Made by a program: the position numbers and the translations under genes. 14,056 nt of DNA. Source: a bacterium. Its GTDB lineage: Bacteria > Desulfobacterota > Deferrisomatia > Deferrisomatales > BM512. This document shows, in pieces, positions 9,444 to 14,056 of the stretch. The stretch is taken from NCBI GenBank assembly GCA_009724975.1, contig SRXB01000018.1, forward strand, positions 1 through 14,056, written 5' to 3'. The notes under the pieces were generated by a model that was given only the letters and a program-made list of their open reading frames with translations, was not told the DNA's origin and made no database searches. The first letter of the stretch is position 1, and each line of letters begins with the position of its first letter.

Positions 9444-11363
9444 TCAATTAGACGGCTCACCGAGCGATTTGGCGGCCAGCTCCCCGATTTTTCTGGCGAA
9501 TTCGGCGGGGTTCTCTGCTTTGCCGCCCTCGCCGAGGAGGGCCAGGTCGTAAAGGAGCCCCGAAAGCTCCGCAAGGCGGGGGGAAGAGGGGTCTTTTTTA
9601 TGAATCTGGCGCATCGAGGCGAGAAGCGGGTGCGAAAGGTTCACCTCCAGCACGCGCTTGGGCGGGTTCGCGGCCTGCCCCGCGGCTTTTGCCAGCTTGA
9701 ACATAAGGGCGCTCATCTGGAATTCACCGGCGCAGAGGCAGGAGGCGGAATCGGTGAGCCTCTTGGAGGGGGCGACCTTCGAGACCTTTTCTTTCAAAAT
9801 CTCCCCGATCGAAGATAGAAGGGCTTCGAACTCCCCGCTGTTTTGAGCCTCGTCGCCGGCCTCTGGCCCTATCTCGCCCTTCTCCGCGCTTCTGAGTTTC
9901 TTTCCGGAGTACTCTGTAAGGGAATCTACTACGAATTCGTCGATGGGGTCGGTCATCAAAAGGACCTCTATCCCTTTTTTGGAGAGGGCCTCAAGGTGGG
10001 GGCTGGCCGCAAGGGTCTCGGCGGAGTCGCCGGTGATGAAGTAGATGTTCTCCTGCCCCTCCTTCATCCCCTCCACATACTGGTCGAGGGTGACGTATTC
10101 GCCTTTGGAGAGGGTGGTGCGGTAGCGAAGGAGTTTCGAGAGCTTTTCGCGGTTCGGCGGGTCGATGTGGACGCCCTCCTTCAGCACCGCCCCGAACTGG
10201 CCGTAAAATTCCAGGTATTTTTCCCCCTCCATCTCAGAGAGGTGGTCAAGGACCTTTCGCACCAGGGCTTTTTTCATCGCCGTGACTGTGCGGTCCTCCT
10301 GCAGAATCTCGCGGCTGACGTTAAGCTTTAGGTCGGCGCTGTCAACAACTCCCCGCAAAAAGCGCAGGTAGGGAGGCAAAAGCTCTTTGCACTCGTCCAT
10401 GATGAAAACGCGGCGGCAGTAAAGTTGTACCCCGTGACGGTGGTGCGGGCGCATGAAATCGAGGGGTTTTTGCTTCGGGATGTAGATGAGGGCGTCGAAT
10501 TCGGTCGTCCCCTCCAGTTTCATGTGGAGCCACGAGAGGGGGTCGCTCCATTCGTGCGCTACGTGCTTGTAAAACTCGACGTACTCCGCGTCGCTAACCT
10601 CGCTTCGGGGCCTCGCCCAGATGGCTTTCATCGAGTTGAGGACGTCGGTCTTCACGACTTTTTTGAATTCGCCCTCCACCGGTTTTTGGGTCTCGTCCAG
10701 CACCGGCTCCTGACGCTCCACCTCCATCGTGACGGGGTAGGAGACGAAATCGGAGTGGCGCTTCACGACTTCGCGCAGGGTCCACTCGTCGGCGAAATCC
10801 TGGTCTTCATCTCCTATGGGGCGAAGGTGCAGGGTGATCTCGGTCCCCCGAGAGTCTTTTTGGGCTTCTTCTATGGAGTAGGAGCCGTCGCCCCCCGATT
10901 CCCACTTCACGGCAGCGCCATGGCCCGCCGCCCTGGTGACGAGGGTGATTTTGTCGGCCACCATGAAGGCGGAATAAAAGCCGACGCCGAACTGTCCGAT
11001 AAGCTCGGGCGCGTGGCCCTCCTTTGCGTTTTTGAGCGCCTCGGAGAAGGCCGCGGTGCCGCTTTTGGCGATGGTTCCTATGTTTTCGGCGACCTCGTCG
11101 TAGGTCATCCCCACGCCGTTGTCCGATATGGTGAGGGTGCGGGCCTTGGGGTCTGGCTTTAGCTCGATGCGGTATTCACCCCCTTCGCCCGCGAGCTGCG
11201 GGTCGGTCTGCGCCTTGTATTTGAGCTTGTCTATCGCGTCGGAGGCGTTGGATATCAGTTCGCGAAGAAAAATCTCCTTGTTGGAGTAAAGGGAGTTTAT
11301 AATAAGGTCCAAAAGCTCTGCCACTTCGGCCTTGAACTTGCGGGTGGATTTTTGGGCGGCCAT
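9444..11363 (-). CDS. htpG: Molecular chaperone HtpG (bacterial Hsp90)
   Basis: ATP-dependent dimeric cytoplasmic chaperone, 639 residues (E. coli 624). The N-terminal GHKL ATPase domain is complete: LRELISNASDAIDK (33-46) with catalytic Glu35 and Mg-binding Asn39, DNGVGM (81-86), the lid region IGTIAKSGT (95-103), IGQFGVGFYSAFMV (122-135) and RGTEITLHL (172-180). The middle domain carries RVFIMDECKELLPPYLRFL and the LNVSREILQ element with its conserved arginine, which contacts the ATP gamma-phosphate in the family. The C-terminal dimerisation domain follows, with no cysteine-rich or organelle-type extension. The ATG at 11363 has GGAGG five bases upstream. A sigma70-like promoter lies about 40 bases before it; I see neither a CIRCE repeat nor a sigma32-type CCCCAT box. 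Confidence 0.97.
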   Translation of the reverse strand: MAAQKSTRKFKAEVAELLDLIINSLYSNKEIFLRELISNASDAIDKLKYKAQTDPQLAGEGGEYRIELKPDPKARTLTISDNGVGMTYDEVAENIGTIAKSGTAAFSEALKNAKEGHAPELIGQFGVGFYSAFMVADKITLVTRAAGHGAAVKWESGGDGSYSIEEAQKDSRGTEITLHLRPIGDEDQDFADEWTLREVVKRHSDFVSYPVTMEVERQEPVLDETQKPVEGEFKKVVKTDVLNSMKAIWARPRSEVSDAEYVEFYKHVAHEWSDPLSWLHMKLEGTTEFDALIYIPKQKPLDFMRPHHRHGVQLYCRRVFIMDECKELLPPYLRFLRGVVDSADLKLNVSREILQEDRTVTAMKKALVRKVLDHLSEMEGEKYLEFYGQFGAVLKEGVHIDPPNREKLSKLLRYRTTLSKGEYVTLDQYVEGMKEGQENIYFITGDSAETLAASPHLEALSKKGIEVLLMTDPIDEFVVDSLTEYSGKKLRSAEKGEIGPEAGDEAQNSGEFEALLSSIGEILKEKVSKVAPSKRLTDSASCLCAGEFQMSALMFKLAKAAGQAANPPKRVLEVNLSHPLLASMRQIHKKDPSSPRLAELSGLLYDLALLGEGGKAENPAEFARKIGELAAKSLGEPSN

Positions 11364-11403
11364 CGCATCCTCCGGTTTTTATTTTTGTTTCGGTCCGATT
11401 TGG

Positions 11404-11431
11404 AAGATAACCACCCAAAGCGCCAAGTCAA
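11404..11431 (-). promoter_or_regulatory. Candidate sigma70-type promoter for htpG
   Basis: On the minus strand TTGACT (11426-11431, five of six) and TATCTT (11404-11409, four of six) are 16 bases apart and end about 40 bases before the htpG ATG. The flanking CTTGAC could be mistaken for a heat-shock -35 box, but no CCCCAT-like -10 follows. Confidence 0.5.
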
Positions 11432-11443
11432 GGTTCGGGGCGC

Positions 11444-11467
11444 AAAAAAAGACCCTTGACGAAGGGT
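11444..11467 (-). terminator. Minus-strand intrinsic terminator upstream of the htpG promoter
   Basis: Reading the minus strand, a six-base-pair stem ACCCTT/AAGGGT (11452-11467) with a four-base loop is followed by C and seven T (11444-11450). No minus-strand gene ends nearby. The nearest one upstream ends at 12624, beyond the plus-strand FGE-fold gene. The hairpin may stop antisense read-through before it reaches the htpG promoter. It overlaps the candidate plus-strand promoter. Confidence 0.6.
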
Positions 11468-11484
11468 GCGGCGCGAGCTTTAGT
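11456..11484 (+). promoter_or_regulatory. Candidate promoter for the exported FGE-fold protein
   Basis: TTGACG (11456-11461, five of six) and TTTAGT (11479-11484, four of six) are 17 bases apart, predicting a start near 11491 and a leader of about 53 bases. The -35 box overlaps the loop and right arm of the minus-strand terminator hairpin, so one short stretch appears to serve both strands. Confidence 0.42.
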
Positions 11485-11543
11485 CAGTTGTCTTTTTTTC
11501 AGTCCAGTTCACTTGCATTGCGGGGGCTCCGTCAGAGGGAAGT

Positions 11544-12623
11544 ATGCGGAAGTCATTTTTTTCAGGGAAATTTCTTGCGGGCGTGGGGTGTTTCCTTTCG
11601 GTGTTTTTTTTGTGCGGGGAGAGTAGGGCCGAGGTCGCCCTCGTCTCCGATTTCTCGGTCACAGCCGATGTGGTCCTGGCCTGCGACATAGAGGAGGTCC
11701 TCGCAGAGCGCCTTGAGGAGTGGGGGCTGGACGTCCTCATACGCAAGGACGCGAACGTCATACCCGACATAGTCGTCTCCGGCGAATACTGGTCAAGCGG
11801 CCCGAACGTCTTCGTTACGATGGTGATAACCGACTCGGTAGTGGGCAAAAACGTCGCGGGGAGGCACGCCTACATACCGCCGGACGTGGCCCTCTGCGAA
11901 GATGCGGCCCGTTCCTTCGTAGATTCCTACGCCAATCCCCAGAATGTAGTCGCCCACAAGGAGAACATAAGGGATACGAAGACCGGCATGGAGTTCGTCT
12001 TCATCCCTGGCGGCACTATGGTAACCGGCAAGGACGGGGCCCGACACAAGGGGGGGCTTGAGAGCTTTTTGATGGGGAAGTTCGAGGTTACCCAGGAGCA
12101 GTGGCAAAAAGTCATGGGTAGCAACCCCTCCAAATTCACCTACGCGAAGGATTTGCCGGTGGAGAACGTCTCCTGGGAGGAGGCCAGGGAGTTTATCAGG
12201 AAGTTCAGGGATATCACGGGCCTTGACGCCGCCCTCCCCTCCGAGGCCCAGTGGGAATACGCCGCCCGCTCAAGGGGCAGGAGTTTTCGCTGGTCGGGGA
12301 CCAACATAGAGGCGAAGCTGGGGGAGTTTTGCTGGAATTGCTACAACTCGGGCGGGACCACGAAGCCGGTCGGCACCAAGAGGGCCAACAGCCTTGGCCT
12401 TTACGACATGAGCGGCAACGTCTGGGAATGGTGCGAAGACTCTTATATGCCAAGATACAAGGACGACCCCGTTTACGAGCCCGACAAGAAGCTTCGGGTG
12501 GTGCGCGGGGGCTCCTGGATGAGCCCGAACACCCCAACCCTCACCAGCGCGAGGGACGCCGACGACCAGACCAGCCGCTATTCCGACAACGGCTTTCGCC
12601 TGGTGGTCAAACTTAAAAAGTAG
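11544..12623 (+). CDS. Exported formylglycine-generating-enzyme-fold (SUMF1/FGE-sulfatase domain) protein, catalytic cysteines absent
   Basis: A 359-residue protein with a Sec signal peptide (residues 1-29, cleavage likely after SRA); there is no proper lipobox. Residues 30-135 form a separate region of mixed helix/strand character (DIEEVLAERLEEWGLDVLI, PDIVVSGEYW) that I do not recognise with certainty; TolB/FlgO-like outer-surface domains are a loose possibility. The FGE-sulfatase domain spans about 148-357: MEFVFIPGGTM, KFEVTQEQW, LPVENVSWEEAREF, LPSEAQWEYAAR, GLYDMSGNVWEWCED, VVRGGSW and NGFRLV. In true formylglycine-generating enzymes a Cys pair follows RGGS; here those places hold Ser327 and Thr332, so enzyme activity of that kind is unlikely and a binding or structural role is inferred. 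The ATG at 11544 follows GAGGGA. It lies between divergent htpG and a convergent HNH gene; no sulfatase is visible. Confidence 0.85.
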   Translation: MRKSFFSGKFLAGVGCFLSVFFLCGESRAEVALVSDFSVTADVVLACDIEEVLAERLEEWGLDVLIRKDANVIPDIVVSGEYWSSGPNVFVTMVITDSVVGKNVAGRHAYIPPDVALCEDAARSFVDSYANPQNVVAHKENIRDTKTGMEFVFIPGGTMVTGKDGARHKGGLESFLMGKFEVTQEQWQKVMGSNPSKFTYAKDLPVENVSWEEAREFIRKFRDITGLDAALPSEAQWEYAARSRGRSFRWSGTNIEAKLGEFCWNCYNSGGTTKPVGTKRANSLGLYDMSGNVWEWCEDSYMPRYKDDPVYEPDKKLRVVRGGSWMSPNTPTLTSARDADDQTSRYSDNGFRLVVKLKK

Positions 12624-13025
12624 TCACCCCTTTTTCGAGAGGGCGGCCCGCAGGAGATCCTCCATCGACCCCATTTTGGCCGCTTTTTTGGGTTCCTCGC
12701 GGGCGGGCTTGCTCATGCCCTGCTCGTAGTCCCCCAAAAGCTCACGCGAATGCTCGTCGTCGTGGCAGTAGACGCAGAGGTTCTCCCAGTTGGAACCGTC
12801 GGGCGGGTTGTTTAGGTGGTTGTTGTCTTTGTGGTGGACGGTCAGGAGGCGAAGGTTTTTGCCTGAGAACTCCCTCCCGCACCTGGCGCAGACCGACCCG
12901 TGGATTTTCAGGGAAAGCTCGCGGTATCCGGCGACCGGAATCGAAGCGCGAAGACCGGCTATGGCCGAGTTCACCTTCTCTTCCGAAACGGGGGCGCCGC
13001 TCCTTTGTGGCCGTTTCTTCTCCAT
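12624..13025 (-). CDS. YajD-like HNH nuclease family protein
   Basis: A 133-residue protein with a compact HNH/zinc-finger domain (about residues 34-93). It shows the CARCGREF pair (Cys46, Cys49), then LTVHHKDNNHLNNP (62-74) with the catalytic-type HH, then GSNWENLCVYCHDDEH (77-92) with the second zinc Cys pair and the terminal His. This closely resembles E. coli YajD (115 residues), which shares the VHH, NNP, DGSNWE and LCxYCHDxEHS elements; no biological role is established for that family to my knowledge. Residues 94-133 are a charged tail. I chose ATG at 13025 over TTG at 13031 because a GGA lies six bases before the ATG and would abut the TTG. It follows the coiled-coil gene by 10 bases, so the two form an operon. 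Its stop touches the convergent gene's stop with no gap. Confidence 0.85.
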   Translation of the reverse strand: MEKKRPQRSGAPVSEEKVNSAIAGLRASIPVAGYRELSLKIHGSVCARCGREFSGKNLRLLTVHHKDNNHLNNPPDGSNWENLCVYCHDDEHSRELLGDYEQGMSKPAREEPKKAAKMGSMEDLLRAALSKKG

Positions 13026-13035
13026 CTTCAATCCA

Positions 13036-13407
13036 TCAATAATACGGCGACCCGCGCCTCTTTTTTCCGCCGGCCGCTCCCATGATCCAGCCTACCCCGA
13101 AAATGGCTGCTCCCGCCAGAAACCACTTTATACGCGAGGAGTTCTCGCGCTCGCCCATCCTCGCCCTGAGGTCTTCCGCCTCATGGGATAGCGCGATTTT
13201 TTCCTCCGATAGGGAGTCGCGCTCCTCTATCAGGGTCTGCACGTTCTCCGAACCCTCTTTAAGAAGGTCGTATTTTTTCTGCATCGCCAGAAGCTGGCCC
13301 TTGAGGGCCTTCACCTCCTCCTGGGTTGCGGCGCCCTCCTCGCAAAAGGCGGGGGTGGCCGAGAGGAGAAGCAACATAACGGTGACCAAAGGAAAAATTC
13401 TTTTCAT
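13036..13407 (-). CDS. Small exported coiled-coil protein with C-terminal membrane anchor (resembles the tail of TIGR04211/YgiM-type proteins)
   Basis: A 123-residue hypothetical protein with a clear plan: signal peptide (1-22, MKRIF then a Val/Leu-rich core and TPAFC), a charged coiled coil (about 27-88), one membrane helix (WFLAGAAIFGVGWIMGAA, 95-112) and a short basic KKRR tail that should lie in the cytoplasm. The order coiled coil, WFLxGxxxxxxGxxxG helix, basic end resembles the C-terminal half of TIGR04211 SH3-domain proteins such as YgiM, but no SH3 domain is present. The reading frame is open back to 13539, but a TATAAT promoter at 13435-13463 lies inside that extension, so the start must be further in. 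ATG at 13407 starts the signal peptide; ATG at 13416 is possible. Function unknown; first gene of an operon with the YajD-like gene. Confidence 0.75.
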   Translation of the reverse strand: MKRIFPLVTVMLLLLSATPAFCEEGAATQEEVKALKGQLLAMQKKYDLLKEGSENVQTLIEERDSLSEEKIALSHEAEDLRARMGERENSSRIKWFLAGAAIFGVGWIMGAAGGKKRRGSPYY

Positions 13408-13434
13408 CGTTTCCATCCGAAGAAGTTTTCGCCG

Positions 13435-13463
13435 ATTATACTCCGCCGCGCCGACAAATTGAA
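13435..13463 (-). promoter_or_regulatory. Promoter for the coiled-coil/YajD-like operon
   Basis: On the minus strand a perfect TATAAT (13435-13440) is preceded by TTCAAT (13458-13463) with a 17-base spacer. The predicted start near 13428 leaves about 20 bases before the ATG at 13407. This helps choose the internal start, since a protein begun at 13539 would start upstream of its own promoter. Confidence 0.6.
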
Positions 13464-13557
13464 TACGGGCGGGCCTGAAAATACCGCCGCAAACCGGTCG
13501 GGCGCAAAAAAATGCGATGCGGCGAGGGATTTTTTTCAAAAATACCTTTTTTCACAA

Positions 13558-13585
13558 TTGACAAACAAAAGACCGGTGGCAGACT
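13558..13585 (+). promoter_or_regulatory. Weak candidate promoter for the leader of the nucleotidyltransferase gene
   Basis: A perfect -35 hexamer TTGACA (13558-13563) faces the plus strand, but the best -10 at legal spacing is only CAGACT (13580-13585, three of six, 16-base spacer). If used, transcripts would start near 13592 and run straight into the tandem hairpins. The -35 box is convincing by itself; the promoter as a whole is not. Confidence 0.3.
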
Positions 13586-13609
13586 TACTCCAAAATTTAA
13601 TTTCCTGCC

Positions 13610-13654
13610 GCCCCCCCGAGCTCACAAGTCGTCCAGAGCCGGGGGGCTTTTTTT
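13610..13654 (+). terminator. Terminator-type hairpin A in front of the nucleotidyltransferase gene
   Basis: Seven G/C pairs join 13610-13616 to 13641-13647. The stem can extend inward, with bulges at 13617 and 13619, through 18/40 and 20-23/36-39 (last two digits), closing a 12-base loop. Seven T follow (13648-13654), as in an intrinsic terminator on the plus strand. No plus-strand gene ends within 980 bases upstream, so this looks like a leader or small-RNA element rather than a gene-end terminator. Confidence 0.65.
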
Positions 13655-13676
13655 ATGCCCCCAGAGGCTTTTTTTT
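13637..13676 (+). terminator. Terminator-type hairpin B, overlapping and mutually exclusive with hairpin A
   Basis: GGGGGC (13642-13647) pairs with GCCCCC (13657-13662) across a nine-base loop that contains the T tract of hairpin A. AGCC (13637-13640) pairs with GGCT (13666-13669) below a small internal loop. The T run reaches 13676. Hairpin B uses the same right arm as hairpin A, so both cannot form in one RNA molecule. Confidence 0.6.
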
Positions 13677-13715
13677 GAAGCGCGATTTGGTATGGTTTTT
13701 TTATGTGGAGCGTAA

Positions 13716-13721
13716 AAGGAG
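13716..13721 (+). promoter_or_regulatory. Ribosome binding site that may set a TTG start for the nucleotidyltransferase
   Basis: AAGGAG lies 11 bases before an in-frame TTG at 13733, while the in-frame ATG at 13703 has only T-rich sequence upstream. Spacing of 11 is longer than ideal, so the choice remains open. The TTG start makes the protein begin directly at its first beta strand, as is usual for this fold. Confidence 0.45.
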
Positions 13722-13732
13722 ATTTCACCAAG

Positions 13733-14056
13733 TTGCCCGCGATTGTGGTGGCGGGCACCAGCGAGGGTTACCGACCCGTGGGTATCGAGGCGGGTGGCAA
13801 GGCGATGCTTCGGCTCGACGGCAAGCCTTTGGTGGCCATGGTTGTGGAAGCCCTCGTGAACTCCCCGTCTATCGGCGATATTTACGTGGTCGGGCAGGAG
13901 GCTTACCTGAAAAAAAGCGTGGAGGATTACGGGCGGGGCAGGGCGGTGACCATAAAGCAGGGCTCCAACCTTGTGGAGAATGTTATGCTGGGCTACGAGA
14001 GGGCCCGAAAGGAATCGCGCACCCCCTACGCGCTGGTCCTCTCGGGCGACATGCCC
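13733..14056 (+). CDS. MobA-like nucleotidyltransferase (NTP transferase domain), partial
   Basis: Start of a nucleotidyltransferase of the GT-A/Rossmann type (MobA, IspD and sugar-nucleotide transferase superfamily), which moves an NMP from an NTP to an acceptor; the acceptor cannot be told. The visible 108 residues begin PAIVVAGTSEGYRPVG, the place of the usual LAGG nucleotide-binding loop, then GGKAMLRLDGKPLV with the lysine expected to contact phosphates. IGDIYVVGQ forms the third strand, and LVLSGDMP at the right edge has the metal-binding Asp. The loop is unusual in having GT instead of GG. I favour TTG at 13733 because of AAGGAG upstream; ATG at 13703 would add 10 residues (MWSVKGDFTK). 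A double terminator-like hairpin lies just upstream. The gene continues past the window. Confidence 0.75.
   Translation, partial: MPAIVVAGTSEGYRPVGIEAGGKAMLRLDGKPLVAMVVEALVNSPSIGDIYVVGQEAYLKKSVEDYGRGRAVTIKQGSNLVENVMLGYERARKESRTPYALVLSGDMP

Noticed and set aside
10425..11162. Long open frame of 245 codons antisense to htpG, with similar ones antisense to ptsP (8315-8971) and to the isoprenyl synthase-like gene (6237-7049)
   Set aside because: They lie wholly opposite firmly identified genes, their translations show no recognisable motifs, and long antisense frames are expected in GC-rich coding DNA.
12400..12623. Possible variable region of a diversity-generating retroelement, since such target proteins have an FGE/C-lectin fold at the C-terminus
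   Set aside because: No reverse transcriptase, template repeat or repeated copy of the C-terminal codons is visible in the window, and the C-terminal codons are not unusually rich in AAC.
11438..13512. Shared 13-base word GGGCGCAAAAAAA at 11438-11450 and 13500-13512, both intergenic
   Set aside because: One or two such matches are expected by chance in a 14 kb window, and the surrounding bases do not match.
13592..13700. Moco or other known riboswitch in the leader of the MobA-like gene
   Set aside because: The leader is short and I cannot find the multi-stem architecture of the molybdenum-cofactor motif; only the two overlapping terminator hairpins are supported.
13692..13715. Seven-codon frame reading MVFLCGA before the nucleotidyltransferase
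   Set aside because: It has no convincing ribosome binding site and no run of regulatory codons, so I do not call it a leader peptide.

Overview
The window is about 14 kb of gene-dense, GC-rich bacterial chromosome. It holds ten protein-coding genes, two of them cut by the window edges, and no RNA gene, insertion sequence, prophage or CRISPR array that I can see. The gene set (YejABEF-type peptide importer, class I DAHP synthase, PtsP/EI-Ntr, HtpG, YajD-like HNH protein) fits a Gram-negative proteobacterium. A deltaproteobacterial or Desulfuromonadota-like source is my best guess, from the overall flavour only. Alternative starts are common: TTG for yejB and ptsP, GTG for yejE, and possibly TTG for the last gene.

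Layout. (1) Positions 1-4646, minus strand: a tight operon yejA-yejB-yejE-yejF encoding a peptide ABC importer, with yejF running off the left edge. (2) 4647-4848: a divergent intergenic region with one plausible promoter each way. (3) 4849-5892, plus strand: DAHP synthase, the first step of the shikimate pathway, ending in a strong hairpin terminator that probably also serves the convergent gene. (4) 5952-11363, minus strand: htpG, then ptsP, then a divergent isoprenyl-diphosphate-synthase-like gene. Short gaps separate them, and the last appears to have its own promoter. (5) 11364-11543: a compact divergent control region with the htpG promoter, a minus-strand terminator and a probable plus-strand promoter. 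(6) 11544-12623, plus strand: an exported protein with a formylglycine-generating-enzyme (sulfatase-modifying factor) fold that lacks the catalytic cysteine pair. (7) 12624-13407, minus strand: a small two-gene operon of an exported coiled-coil membrane protein and a YajD-like HNH nuclease. The HNH gene ends base-to-base against the previous gene. (8) 13408-13732: a 325-base divergent region with a good minus-strand promoter and two overlapping, mutually exclusive plus-strand terminator-type hairpins. (9) From 13703 or 13733 to the right edge: a partial MobA-like nucleotidyltransferase.

Most of this is ordinary housekeeping and accessory sequence. I do not see a clear new multi-gene system. 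The parts most worth a second look are the double hairpin in front of the nucleotidyltransferase, the pseudo-catalytic FGE-fold protein with its unassigned N-terminal domain, the isoprenyl synthase homologue with an altered first aspartate motif, and the abutting convergent stop codons whose nearest visible minus-strand terminator lies about 1.1 kb further on.
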